This document shows, in pieces, positions 1-7,640 of a DNA stretch of 64,000 nt. The first letter of the stretch is position 1; every line of letters begins with the position of its first letter. This stretch comes from Erysipelotrichaceae bacterium (GTDB taxonomy: Bacteria; Bacillota_I; Bacilli_A; Erysipelotrichales; Erysipelotrichaceae), in NCBI GenBank assembly GCA_017432895.1, contig JAFRIG010000017.1:1-64000 (forward strand), in the 5' to 3' direction. The translations under genes and the position numbers were made by a program. The notes beneath the pieces were generated by a model, which saw only the letters and a list, made by a program, of their open reading frames with translations, made no database searches and was not told the origin of the DNA.

Positions 1-83
1 AATCCGGGTATTTTCTGTCATATTCAGACAATACGGATCAGATATGACTGTTTTATTGTATATAAAAGATCTGCAGTCATAAG

Positions 84-136
84 AAAAAGGCTGCAACGCC
101 TTAAGAGTGACCAGAATCTACTCTTTCGTTACAGCC
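84..136 (-). terminator. Rho-independent terminator after psuG
   Basis: Read on the minus strand, arms at 127-136 and 89-98 pair over ten bases with one G-U or mismatch, an inner AAGAGT/ACTCTT stem lengthens the hairpin, and five T follow (84-88). It lies just past the psuG stop codon and would end the psuK-psuG transcript. Bases 1-83 show nothing I can assign. Confidence 0.8.
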
Positions 137-147
137 CCTTATTTTCA

Positions 148-1065
148 TTAGATCTCAGCGTAAGCTACAGCGATCTGGGCTGCAACTTTGGCATTGTTGT
201 AAGCCAGCTGCAGATTGGAAGCGAAGGAATCGCCACCCGTCAGATCCTTGATCGTCGCTAACAGGAACGGAGTCGTCTGCTTGCCTCTGATGCCCTTCTC
301 TTTAGCCATCTCCAGAGCCTTGTCGATCGCCTTGTCGATCACGGCATGATCCATCGAATACTCGTGCGGGATCGGATTGCCCACGATGACACCGCCCTGA
401 AGTCCCAGATCCCACTTGGTCTTGAGGATCTGTGCCACTTCTTTGGCATCTTCGACTCTGGCATCGACGCCAAAGCCCGATGATTCGCTATAGAAAGCCG
501 GGAATTCTTCCGTCTGATAACCCAAAACCGGAACGCCAAAAGTCTCCAGATATTCTAAGGTCAGGCCGATATCCAAAATGGACTTGCAGCCGGCGGAGAT
601 GACGCAGACATTGGTATGGGCAAATTCCTGTAAGTCCGCGGAGATATCCATCGTCTCCTGAGCACCGCGGTGTACACCACCGATACCGCCGGTCGCAAAG
701 ACTCTGATGCCCGCCATATCGGCTATCATCATCGTCGTAGCAACAGTGGTAGCCGCCGTCTGTTTCTTGGCCAGATACACCGCTACATCACGGCGTGATG
801 CCTTGGCGACATTCTCCGCCCTGCACATGATCTCCAGCTCATCCGCGTTAAGGCCGACCTTGAGCTTGCCATCCATGATCGCCATCGTCGCCGGAATAGC
901 CCCCTGGCCTCTGACGACTTCTTCGACCTTATGGGCGAATTCCACATTCTCCGGATAAGGCATGCCATGGGAAAGGATGGTCGACTCCAAAGCTACGATG
1001 GGTTTCCCCTCCTTTAACGCCTGCTCAATTTCAGGCGTGATCGATAAGTAATCCTGATAATTCAT
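148..1065 (-). CDS. psuG: Pseudouridine-5'-phosphate glycosidase
   Basis: Cleaves pseudouridine 5'-phosphate reversibly to uracil and ribose 5-phosphate in the cytoplasm, the second step of pseudouridine breakdown. The 305-residue length fits the family. Family motifs are visible: ALESTILSHGMPYPEN near residue 26, a TGGIGGVHRG stretch near 125, SAGCKSILD near 158, and a GNPIP motif near 230. The start codon overlaps the stop of the upstream kinase gene (ATGA), and an AAAGGAG site precedes it, so the two are translationally coupled. The kinase-glycosidase pairing is the classic PsuK/PsuG pathway, which supports the call strongly. Confidence 0.96.
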   Translation of the reverse strand: MNYQDYLSITPEIEQALKEGKPIVALESTILSHGMPYPENVEFAHKVEEVVRGQGAIPATMAIMDGKLKVGLNADELEIMCRAENVAKASRRDVAVYLAKKQTAATTVATTMMIADMAGIRVFATGGIGGVHRGAQETMDISADLQEFAHTNVCVISAGCKSILDIGLTLEYLETFGVPVLGYQTEEFPAFYSESSGFGVDARVEDAKEVAQILKTKWDLGLQGGVIVGNPIPHEYSMDHAVIDKAIDKALEMAKEKGIRGKQTTPFLLATIKDLTGGDSFASNLQLAYNNAKVAAQIAVAYAEI

Positions 1066-2159
1066 CTTTTTTTCTCCTTTATGATCTCTTCTAATAAACT
1101 TAATGACATATTTTCATTGATCGTCGTTTCCGACCTGATCGCCGCGATCCCGGCCGCCAAAGCCAGGTCTATCCTTTCTTCGATCTCAAGAGCATTGACC
1201 TGTCCATAGATCAAAGCTCCCATCAAGGCATCACCGGCTCCCGAAGCATTAACCATCTTCTTTTCTTCCTTGAAACGCCGATGCAGACACAGGTCTTCAT
1301 CCATATACAAGATACCATCTTTTCCTAGGGATGTGACCACCTTTCGGCAACCCTTAGCCAAAAGCGATTTACAGGCCTTTTTGACCCCTTCCAGATCATC
1401 CGTCTTCATCCCCGTTAAGGAAGCCAGCTCACTGCGGTTAGGCTTGATCAGTTCGAAGTTTCCGGCATAAGGCGCCATCTTCATCGCGTAGTTGTCCGAG
1501 ATCGGATCTATATAGACCGGAACCTTGTCCTTACATATATCGATGATCGCTTCGATGACTTCTTCTTTTAAAGATGGATCGATGACCACCAGTCCGGCCC
1601 TGGTGATGATATCGGCCTTGGAATAGATGTATTCGCTGTTCAAGACATCCAGGATGGACATATCACAGATCGCCAGAAACATGTCGTTGTTTTCATCCTG
1701 CACCTGCAAAAAGACACCGGATGAATGGCCTTTGACTTCAAGACAATCGGAAATATCGATCCCATTTTTCTCACAGTCCTTTACGATCTGGCTGCCGTAG
1801 CTGTCATCGCCATAGGCACTGATCAGTCTGGTCTTGCCGCCCAGTTTGGCGTAATTGACGATGATGTTGTGCATGACGCCACCCACCGAAGAGGAGATAT
1901 CCGCCGGATGATCGTAGTGTAAACGCAAAGCGATCCTTGACTTGCCATAGACATCGACATTGGCCGCCCCGATGCCTAAGACATAGGGTTCCTCGTTGAC
2001 GATATAGCCCTTGCCGGCGATCAGACCCTGTCTTTGTAAGGAAGAGATATGTACCGCCACGGTCGAACGCGAGATATGCAAAAGCTTGGCGATCTCGCCT
2101 TGTTTGATCTGGGGATGGGCCTTTATAAGTTCCAGTATTTCTCTTTCCTTGTTTGTCAT
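1062..2159 (-). CDS. psuK: HTH-fused PfkB sugar kinase, probable pseudouridine kinase
   Basis: Predicted to phosphorylate pseudouridine for PsuG, whose gene it overlaps by four bases. Residues 1-55 form a winged helix-turn-helix (ILELIKAHPQIKQGEIAKLL, then ISRSTVAVHISSLQRQGLI). The rest is a ribokinase/PfkB fold that starts at VLGIGAANVDVYGKS and ends with the ATP-site signature NASGAGDALMGALIYG near residue 305. At 365 residues it is longer than a plain PsuK by about the size of the HTH. Fusion of a DNA-binding domain to this kinase family is known in Firmicutes and suggests that the enzyme also senses or autoregulates. No strong Shine-Dalgarno sequence precedes the ATG. The start is kept because the HTH begins immediately after it. 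Confidence 0.88.
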   Translation of the reverse strand: MTNKEREILELIKAHPQIKQGEIAKLLHISRSTVAVHISSLQRQGLIAGKGYIVNEEPYVLGIGAANVDVYGKSRIALRLHYDHPADISSSVGGVMHNIIVNYAKLGGKTRLISAYGDDSYGSQIVKDCEKNGIDISDCLEVKGHSSGVFLQVQDENNDMFLAICDMSILDVLNSEYIYSKADIITRAGLVVIDPSLKEEVIEAIIDICKDKVPVYIDPISDNYAMKMAPYAGNFELIKPNRSELASLTGMKTDDLEGVKKACKSLLAKGCRKVVTSLGKDGILYMDEDLCLHRRFKEEKKMVNASGAGDALMGALIYGQVNALEIEERIDLALAAGIAAIRSETTINENMSLSLLEEIIKEKKR

Positions 2160-2165
2160 GATTTT

Positions 2166-2218
2166 GTTTAGCTATCTAAGCACATGTTTATTATAACATC
2201 CGATCTTTATTCTGGAAA
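2166..2218 (-). promoter_or_regulatory. Promoter and palindrome upstream of psuK
   Basis: On the minus strand a perfect TATAAT (-10, at 2190-2195) lies 17 bases from a weak TTTCCA (-35, at 2213-2218). Between the -10 and the start codon, at 2166-2181, is the near-palindrome GTTTAGCTATCTAAGC, with arms matching at five of six positions. It falls where a repressor would block transcription and is a reasonable operator for the HTH of the kinase itself. That link is inferred. Confidence 0.55.
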
Positions 2219-2268
2219 TATTTAGCGAAATAAGCGATAATTAAGACAAGAATAAAAGGAGAAATTCA

Positions 2269-2856
2269 ATGGCAAAATTCGTATGTAAAGTATGTGGTTA
2301 TGTCTATGAGGGCGATGTACCTCCGACAGAGTGCCCGGTCTGCCACACCGGTGCCGAAAACTTTGAAGAAGTCAAGGGCGAGATGAAACTGGCTGCCGAA
2401 CACAAATTCGGCATCTATGGTCAGACGGTCAAAGACAATCCCGACATCCCAGAAGAAGATAAGAAGTACATCTATGATCAGCTGGTCTCCAACTTCAACG
2501 GCGAATGCTCCGAAGTAGGCATGTACCTGGCCATGTCCAGAGTCGCCTACCGTGAAGGCTATCCGGAAGCCGGTCTGTATTGGGAAAAGGCCGCTTTTGA
2601 AGAGGCTGAACACGCCGCCAAGTTCGCTGAACTGCTGGGAAGCGATCTGGAAAAGAATATGACCGATTCCACTAAAGCCAACCTCAAGTGGAGAGTCGAT
2701 TGCGAATACGGCGCCACCGCCGGCAAGACCGAACTGGCGACCCTGGCCAAGAAATACAACCTTGACGCCATCCATGATACCGTTCATGAAATGGCCAGAG
2801 ATGAGGCCAGACACGGCAAAGCTCTGGAAGGCTTATTAAACAGACTGTTCAAATAA
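2269..2856 (+). CDS. Reverse rubrerythrin (rubredoxin-first NADH peroxidase component)
   Basis: A non-heme iron protein that reduces hydrogen peroxide in anaerobes. The rubredoxin-like iron site comes first, with [10 protein letters not shown] at residues 6-15 and CPVCHTGAE at about 23-31. A ferritin-like diiron domain follows, with helices carrying [21 protein letters not shown] and [13 protein letters not shown]. The domain order is the reverse of classical rubrerythrin, as in clostridial reverse rubrerythrins that accept electrons from NADH through a separate reductase. The 195-residue length is typical. A GGAG site lies nine bases before the ATG. It appears monocistronic with its own terminator. 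Confidence 0.95.
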   Translation: MAKFVCKVCGYVYEGDVPPTECPVCHTGAENFEEVKGEMKLAAEHKFGIYGQTVKDNPDIPEEDKKYIYDQLVSNFNGECSEVGMYLAMSRVAYREGYPEAGLYWEKAAFEEAEHAAKFAELLGSDLEKNMTDSTKANLKWRVDCEYGATAGKTELATLAKKYNLDAIHDTVHEMARDEARHGKALEGLLNRLFK

Positions 2857-2865
2857 TAATTCAGC

Positions 2866-2896
2866 AAGGGAGAAAGAAAGCTTTCTCCCTTCTTTA
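2866..2896 (+). terminator. Terminator after reverse rubrerythrin
   Basis: GGGAGAAAG at 2868-2876 pairs perfectly with CTTTCTCCC at 2881-2889 across an AAAG loop, followed by TTCTTT. It separates the rubrerythrin from the nucleoside hydrolase transcript. Confidence 0.85.
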
Positions 2897-2909
2897 AAAA
2901 GGAGGCAAC

Positions 2910-3878
2910 ATGCCAAGAAAGATCATCCTCGATGTCGACACCGGCTCCGATGACGCCTGTGCGATCATGCTGGCATACCTGCACCCGGACATCGACCTAC
3001 AAGCCGTCTGTACCGTCAAAGGCAACCAGCCCATCCAATACACGACCGAAAATACCCTTAGGATCAGGGAACTTTTAAACGCCGACTTCCCCGTCTATAA
3101 AGGCTGCAGCGGTTCTTTAGTCAAAAATGTCGTCTATCCCCGCATTCCGCCCACAGCCAATGCCGATGCCTATGACGAACAAGGCAACAAGATCCACATC
3201 CACCAGGAACTCTTCGACCTGCCTGAGTCAAAGGGAGATATTGAAGAGCTCAATGCCCCCAACTTCTATGTCGACTATCTTTCCAAAACCAGGGAAAAGA
3301 TCACGATCGTCGCTGTCGGTCCTTTGACCAACCTGGCGGTCGCTTTGATCATGAAACCTGAGATCGCCGAAAACATCGAAGAGATCGTCATTATGGGCGG
3401 CGGCTGGAACATAACCAACGCCACTTTAGCCGCCGAATTCAACATCTATGACGACCCCGAAGCTGCCCAAAGAGTCCTTCATTGCGGCGCTAAGATCACA
3501 ATGGTCCCGCTTGATGCCACGCACAGTGCCTATATATCCAGAGAGGATGCGCAGGATTTAAGAAAGATCAACACTCCGGCTTCCCTATTCGCCGCCGATC
3601 TGATCGATGTCAGGATCCTGGTCCACGACTATGCCCAGCCCTTGGAAGTGCCGCATACCTGTGCCCTCCATGATCCCCTGTGCATTGCTTACCTGATCGA
3701 TCCTGAAGTTTTGCAGGACGTCAAACTGTGCAACGTCGAAGTCTCGCTTTCCGGTCTCACCGAAGGTCAAACCTGTGTCGACCAGCGGGCGATCCAGGAA
3801 AATCGCAATGTCAACTTTGCCTTTAAAGGCGACCACGAAAGATTCTCCAAGATCCTCTTGGAAGCTTTTAGAGGATAA
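2910..3878 (+). CDS. Nucleoside hydrolase (IU-NH family)
   Basis: Hydrolyses the N-glycosidic bond of ribonucleosides to free base and ribose. The N-terminal DVDTGSDDACAIMLA (residues 8-22) is the family's calcium-binding DxDxGxDD motif. Further marks are AVGPLTNLAVAL near 136, IMGGGWN near 158, NIYDDPEAAQ near 176, and a C-terminal HDPLC near 250 that supplies the last metal-binding Asp. The length of 322 residues is normal. A strong AAGGAGG site sets the start. It is followed after six bases by deoC, so it probably works in the same nucleoside-degradation operon. Substrate (purine, pyrimidine or both) cannot be read from the sequence. Confidence 0.93.
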   Translation: MPRKIILDVDTGSDDACAIMLAYLHPDIDLQAVCTVKGNQPIQYTTENTLRIRELLNADFPVYKGCSGSLVKNVVYPRIPPTANADAYDEQGNKIHIHQELFDLPESKGDIEELNAPNFYVDYLSKTREKITIVAVGPLTNLAVALIMKPEIAENIEEIVIMGGGWNITNATLAAEFNIYDDPEAAQRVLHCGAKITMVPLDATHSAYISREDAQDLRKINTPASLFAADLIDVRILVHDYAQPLEVPHTCALHDPLCIAYLIDPEVLQDVKLCNVEVSLSGLTEGQTCVDQRAIQENRNVNFAFKGDHERFSKILLEAFRG

Positions 3879-3884
3879 TTAAAA

Positions 3885-4574
3885 ATGATCGACATCGAAA
3901 AGCTGGATGAAAAAGGCTTATGCAAGCTCTTCGACCACACGCAGCTTAAAGCCTATGCCACCAAAGCCGATTTTGAAAAGCTTTGCAAGGAAGCAAAAGA
4001 CAACGATTTCATGATGGTCGCCATCAATTCCTATCCGGTCAAACTGTGCAAGGAACTATTACAGGGAACTGACGTCCATGTCGGAGCTGCCATCTCCTTC
4101 CCCTTGGGCCAGATGAGTATCGAATCCAAATGTGCCGAGACCATCAACGCCATCAAAGATGGAGCCGATGAGATCGACTACGTCATCAATATTGGTAGAG
4201 CCAAGCAGCACGACTATGACTATATCAGACAAGAGATGCAAGCCATCACTGATATCTGCAAAGAAAACAAGGTGCTATGCAAAGTCATCTTTGAAAACTG
4301 TTATCTGGAAAAAGAAGAGATAAAACAGATCGCCCTGATCGCCAAAGAGGTCAGACCTGACTTCATCAAGACCTCAACGGGTTTTGGAACTTCAGGCGCC
4401 ACCGTGGAAGATGTCAAACTGATGAAGGAAACGGTCGGCGAAGCGGTCAAGGTCAAGGCCGCCGGCGGTATCCGCGACTGGCCCACCTGCAAGGCGATGA
4501 TCATAGCCGGCGCCGAAAGGATAGGCACCAGCTCCTCCTTAAAGATCCTGGAAGAATTCAAAGAAAGCCGATAA
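3885..4574 (+). CDS. deoC: Deoxyribose-phosphate aldolase
   Basis: Splits 2-deoxyribose 5-phosphate into acetaldehyde and glyceraldehyde 3-phosphate, feeding deoxynucleoside sugar into glycolysis. The DeoC class I aldolase pattern is clear: LFDHTQLK near residue 16, [10 protein letters not shown] near 66, EIDYVINIG near 92, VIFENCYL near 130, then FIKTSTGFG near 163 with the Schiff-base Lys, and [10 protein letters not shown] near 192. Length 229 is usual. It sits six bases after the nucleoside hydrolase and ends at a clean terminator, so the two genes form a small salvage operon. Confidence 0.96.
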   Translation: MIDIEKLDEKGLCKLFDHTQLKAYATKADFEKLCKEAKDNDFMMVAINSYPVKLCKELLQGTDVHVGAAISFPLGQMSIESKCAETINAIKDGADEIDYVINIGRAKQHDYDYIRQEMQAITDICKENKVLCKVIFENCYLEKEEIKQIALIAKEVRPDFIKTSTGFGTSGATVEDVKLMKETVGEAVKVKAAGGIRDWPTCKAMIIAGAERIGTSSSLKILEEFKESR

Positions 4575-4580
4575 AAAATG

Positions 4581-4613
4581 GAGAGATATCTGAATCTCTC
4601 CTTCTTTTTTTAG
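4581..4613 (+). terminator. Terminator after deoC
   Basis: GGAGAGAT (4581-4588) pairs with ATCTCTCC (4595-4602) around a six-base loop and is followed by TTCTTTTTTT. It ends the plus-strand operon and runs into the 3' end of the convergent lrgB gene. Confidence 0.9.
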
Positions 4614-5302
4614 TAGAGTCCGGCGAATATCCCGGCCAGCAGAACGGTCATGATGCCGGCAGTCACGATCGACAGCGAACTGATCGCCCCTTCGATCTCT
4701 CCGATCTGCATCGCCTTTGAAGTGCCTATCGCATGACTGGCCGTTCCGATCGCCGCACCTTTGGCAATTCTATCTTCAATCCTGAAGAGCTTCAGTACAC
4801 TCTCACAGATGATGTTTCCCAGCACCCCGGTCAGCACGATGGCCGCCACCGTGATCGACACATAGCCACCAAGTTCCTCCGATACGCTTAAACCGATGGC
4901 AGTCGTGATCGATTTGGGCAAAAAGGTCACGAATTCCGCTTTGCTGAAATGGAATAGCCTGCTCAGAAGGAAGATCGAAACCATGCCGGAAACCACGCCA
5001 GCGAAGATGCCCGCAAAGATCGCGATCGCATTTTTCTTCAGCCTGTCGATCTGTTTATACAAAGGAAGCGCCAGGCAGACCGTCGCCGGGGTCAAGAGAA
5101 AACTCAGATACTTAGCCGAAGAATTGTAAGATTCATAATCGACACCCGTTAACAAAACGACAGCTGCCGTCATGATGATCGCAATTAACAATGGATTGAA
5201 CAAAGAAGAACGGATCTTCTTTTTTAATGTCAAGGCAATAATATAGCTTACCAGACTGAGTGTGATGCCAAAGAATGAAGAAGGAGTCAGAAATTCTCTC
5301 AT
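4610..5302 (-). CDS. lrgB: LrgB/CidB family membrane protein
   Basis: Polytopic membrane protein of the LrgB family (230 residues, about seven hydrophobic segments), partner of the holin-like LrgA. Typical stretches are present: LLTPATVCLALPLYKQ near residue 72, LPKSITTAIGLSVSEELGG near 127, and GTASHAIGTSKAM near 185. Family members modulate murein hydrolase activity in staphylococci, and related systems move pyruvate or glycolate. Its start overlaps the lrgA stop (ATGA) and has an AAGGAGG site, so the pair is co-translated. Confidence 0.92.
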   Translation of the reverse strand: MREFLTPSSFFGITLSLVSYIIALTLKKKIRSSLFNPLLIAIIMTAAVVLLTGVDYESYNSSAKYLSFLLTPATVCLALPLYKQIDRLKKNAIAIFAGIFAGVVSGMVSIFLLSRLFHFSKAEFVTFLPKSITTAIGLSVSEELGGYVSITVAAIVLTGVLGNIICESVLKLFRIEDRIAKGAAIGTASHAIGTSKAMQIGEIEGAISSLSIVTAGIMTVLLAGIFAGLY

Positions 5303-5652
5303 TTCCCCTCCTTTCTTCTGATCATCATCTGACAGACTCTGCCGCTAACAGCCATGACAAAGATCGTCGTAAAAACGATCAGAAACAGATAAGCAAAGAG
5401 CTTTTCCTTTACGAGATCCCAGACATCAATCAGACCGACCGCCGCCGGTATAAACATCACCGGCATGATCTCGATCAGAAAAGAGGAGGTCTCTTCGATC
5501 TGTTCGGGTCTGATCCATTTAAGCATCAGTGCCACAAAAAGAATGACGATGCCATAGATACTGGCGGGGATCGCAAAAGGAAAGACATGGTGAAATAGCT
5601 CTCCCAGAAAGGAGATGACCATAATGATCGAAAACTGCTTAAGATACTTCAT
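5299..5652 (-). CDS. lrgA: LrgA/CidA family holin-like protein
   Basis: A 117-residue protein with four hydrophobic segments, the usual LrgA/CidA size and topology. Recognisable family stretches are SFLGELFHHVFPFAIPASI near residue 14 and FIPAAVGLIDVWDL near 72. It precedes and overlaps lrgB. In B. subtilis and staphylococci these pairs respond to overflow metabolism (pyruvate or acetate) through LytST. No such regulator is visible next to it here. A TAGGGG ribosome site supports the start. Confidence 0.92.
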   Translation of the reverse strand: MKYLKQFSIIMVISFLGELFHHVFPFAIPASIYGIVILFVALMLKWIRPEQIEETSSFLIEIMPVMFIPAAVGLIDVWDLVKEKLFAYLFLIVFTTIFVMAVSGRVCQMMIRRKEGK

Positions 5653-5698
5653 ATAAACCCCTACTTATCGTATTTTATGGAAAAGATACAGTGAATGT

Positions 5699-5818
5699 TT
5701 AGAAATAGACGCCTTCGATGACCGTGTCCCTGAAGGTGCTGTCCGAGAAATCCCCAAACAAAAGGATGCCGAGCGTCATAATCGTACATATCGCACCGTA
5801 TCTTCTAACTCCGGTCAT
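5699..5818 (-). CDS. Small hypothetical ORF upstream of lrgA
   Basis: A 39-codon reading frame (ATG at 5818, TAA at 5699-5701) with an AGAGGT ribosome site four bases before the start. The product begins MTGVRRYGAICTIMTLGILL, so residues 9-22 are hydrophobic enough for one membrane segment, and the C-terminal half is polar and acidic. It ends 46 bases before lrgA on the same strand and could share its transcript. I do not recognise it. It may be a membrane microprotein or simply chance coding potential. Confidence 0.4.
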   Translation of the reverse strand: MTGVRRYGAICTIMTLGILLFGDFSDSTFRDTVIEGVYF

Positions 5819-5899
5819 CGACCTCTTTCATATTATACAGGAAAGAAAGAACGCTTTCTTCTGTGTTAAGATGTGAGTAGTAAAACAGGAGCACACCAT

Positions 5900-6460
5900 A
5901 TGAAACAGAACGAACTGATTGAAAAGTATGAAGAGATCGCCGATCAGAAAGTGATCATGTATTTCAAGCCCTACCGTCACTTCCTGGCATCAAAGAAATT
6001 CTATGAACAGCTGCAGGACGGCGTCGCTGACGAGTTCACTTTCTTCACCGAAACGCTGGTGACCTTTACAGAGACGGACGATCCGGGAAGAGAGCCCGAC
6101 TTTACTTCCGGCAGCGGCAGCCGCTACTGGTATGGCAAGGAAGGCGTCGTCAGAGGCAGCGACCACTGGGGCAACGGCGTCGCCCGCTGCGACTGGGCCT
6201 TAAAGACAAAGAAAGGAAAGACCATTTATGGCTATGACTGGGATTGCCCGATCCATCTGAGTACTCCCCGCTTTGGCTTTGCGAGATGGGAGGACTTCCT
6301 CTACAAGGCCAGGCTGATACAGATCGAAGGTGAGAAGGTCGTCACCACCTTCAGCAACACCGCCGGCTATGGCCAGGTGAGCTTCAACGGCAAGGTCTAC
6401 AATCAGGTGATCAGGGAGACCTTTGAAGAGGATATCGAGGAAGAAAAAGCCGATAAATAA
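5900..6460 (+). CDS. Hypothetical cytoplasmic protein
   Basis: I do not recognise this 186-residue protein. An AGGAG site eight bases before ATG 5900 sets the start; an in-frame extension to 5873 lacks a ribosome site. It has no signal peptide or membrane segment. The middle is unusually rich in Gly, Trp and aromatic residues (SGSGSRYWYGKEG near residue 83, SDHWGNGVARCDW near 99, YGYDWDCPIHLS near 121), and the C-terminus is a run of acidic residues. The pattern suggests a compact beta-rich domain. It is transcribed alone, with a terminator directly behind it. Confidence 0.75.
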   Translation: MKQNELIEKYEEIADQKVIMYFKPYRHFLASKKFYEQLQDGVADEFTFFTETLVTFTETDDPGREPDFTSGSGSRYWYGKEGVVRGSDHWGNGVARCDWALKTKKGKTIYGYDWDCPIHLSTPRFGFARWEDFLYKARLIQIEGEKVVTTFSNTAGYGQVSFNGKVYNQVIRETFEEDIEEEKADK

Positions 6461-6486
6461 AGGACATTTACCCAATGTCTTTTTTT
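6461..6486 (+). terminator. Terminator after the 5900-6460 gene
   Basis: GACATT (6463-6468) pairs with AATGTC (6474-6479) around TACCC, extended by G-U and A-T pairs into the flanking A run and T run (6480-6486). Confidence 0.85.
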
Positions 6487-6507
6487 ATAGCAATATTGAT
6501 TTAGACC

Positions 6508-6810
6508 CTATTCGCCATATTTGGCAATCAGGATAGCCATCAGTTCATCAAAAGTGACGACTGATTTGTCCATGCCTTTGACGAAATAGTCGCCCGGATC
6601 ATCATCACGATGCGCACTTCCATCGTATTCCGGAATATTCAGAAACAGCCATTTGGTGACCATACCATCGGAGATCTCTTCAGGATCGACATTCTCTCAT
6701 TCTGGATTATGGCGGATCGCCCAGGCTTTCAAGGTGGCCCATTCCTCTGAGAAGCCGCCGCCGGCGATCTGTTTCATCTGTTCATCGCTCAATTCAAATT
6801 TTTTGCTAAT
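6508..6810 (-). pseudogene. Broken double-glycine leader peptide (bacteriocin-type) gene
   Basis: Reading from 6810 on the minus strand, a GGAGG site is followed by ATT where ATG is expected, then SKKFELSDEQMKQIAGGG, a textbook double-glycine leader of the LSxEQ-xxI-GG class. The frame continues as FSEEWATLKAWAIRHNPE, meets TGA at 6697-6699, and then reads on cleanly for 62 more codons (ENVDPEEISDGM..., ending AILIAKYGE) to TAG at 6508. One start change and one TGG-to-TGA change would restore a 100-residue precursor. Other genes here use TGA as a stop, so the lesion is real unless the codon is recoded. No peptidase-type exporter or maturase lies nearby. Confidence 0.65.
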
Positions 6811-6822
6811 ATTCCTCCCTTT

Positions 6823-6845
6823 GAAATATCGGATTGCGATATTTC
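6823..6845. repeat. Perfect 9-bp inverted repeat before the leader-peptide pseudogene
   Basis: GAAATATCG (6823-6831) and CGATATTTC (6837-6845) are exact inverted repeats with a five-base spacer. The repeat sits 12 bases upstream of the GGAGG site of the pseudogene, in its 5' leader, with AT-rich -10-like hexamers further upstream. It could be an operator or a leader hairpin. Confidence 0.6.
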
Positions 6846-6898
6846 ATCTTTTAAATTCTATTTTACGAAAAACATCTCTTGTCTGACAGAAAAACGCT

Positions 6899-6927
6899 TA
6901 AAAAGTCACTGATCGTTCAGTGACTTG
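6899..6927 (-). terminator. Terminator after the GT51 gene
   Basis: AAGTCACTGA (6904-6913) and TCAGTGACTT (6918-6927) form a perfect ten-base stem with a four-base loop. On the minus strand TTTTT follows. The stop codon of the transglycosylase gene lies inside the hairpin. Confidence 0.88.
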
Positions 6928-7640
6928 TTTATCGGTCTGACATCTTCTTCAAACGCTTCGTTCCATTGCGATTGGCTGATGTAGCCGTTGTTGTACATTG
7001 TCTTTAAGACCCAGGCCTGTCGACCCTTGGCATCTTCATAGCCATCCGAAAGCTGGTAAATGGCCGGCGCATTGGGTATCCCCGCCAGGATCGCCGCCTG
7101 CGCCAGACTGAGATCATCAGGTTCCCTGTCATAGTAGCCCTTAGAGGCCTGTCTGATGCCCCAGTAACCGTCGCCATAGTAGTTCATATTGGTATACAAA
7201 GCGAAGAGTTCTTCCTTGGAATAGTTATTTTCCAAGGCGAAGAAGATATAGATCTCCGCCGACTTCTCCTCTAGACCCGTGACATAACCGTCAAGATAGA
7301 GATTCTTGGCGATCTGTTCCGTGATCGTCGAACCTCCTTCGATCAGATCTCCGGCCAGCAGATTGTGATATAAAGCCCGAAACAGGGCGATAAAGTCGTA
7401 ACCTTTGCGGGAAAAGTAGCGTTTATCTTCCACCGACACCACAGCTTTAACGAAGTCCTCATCGATCTTGTCGAAGCTGACGTAGTCCGGATCTTTCGTA
7501 TAGGCTTCGACGGCCTGTTTTATCGGCAAAGCTGCCACTTCTCTTTTATAGCGCAGATATCCCTGCCCCATGATAGTCGCAAAAGCCGTAAAGCAGCACA
7601 GAAACAGGACGACGACAAGACTGACGAGTTTCTTTCTCAT
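6906..7640 (-). CDS. Monofunctional peptidoglycan glycosyltransferase (GT51)
   Basis: Predicted to polymerise lipid II into glycan strands at the outer face of the membrane. An N-terminal signal anchor (residues 4-27) is followed by the GT51 domain: VVSVEDKRYFSRKGYDF near residue 67 carries the catalytic Glu, and EGGSTITEQIAKNLYL near 102 is the second family motif. At 244 residues it lacks a transpeptidase domain, so it is monofunctional like MtgA. Its start overlaps the ABC permease stop (ATGA). That operon link suggests a role in cell-envelope stress response alongside the transporter. Confidence 0.9.
   Translation of the reverse strand: MRKKLVSLVVVLFLCCFTAFATIMGQGYLRYKREVAALPIKQAVEAYTKDPDYVSFDKIDEDFVKAVVSVEDKRYFSRKGYDFIALFRALYHNLLAGDLIEGGSTITEQIAKNLYLDGYVTGLEEKSAEIYIFFALENNYSKEELFALYTNMNYYGDGYWGIRQASKGYYDREPDDLSLAQAAILAGIPNAPAIYQLSDGYEDAKGRQAWVLKTMYNNGYISQSQWNEAFEEDVRPINKSLNDQ

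Noticed and set aside
2266-2814. Long open frame on the minus strand opposite the rubrerythrin gene.
   Set aside because: It mirrors the real gene's codon pattern, lacks a ribosome site, and its product has no recognisable motif. Antisense frames of this size arise by chance in such codon usage.
6697-6699. In-frame TGA in the leader-peptide gene as a sign of an alternative genetic code.
   Set aside because: Several intact genes here end at TGA (for example 11120-11791, and the LrgA and PsuK genes), and all Trp codons in the other genes are TGG. A standard code with a nonsense change is simpler.
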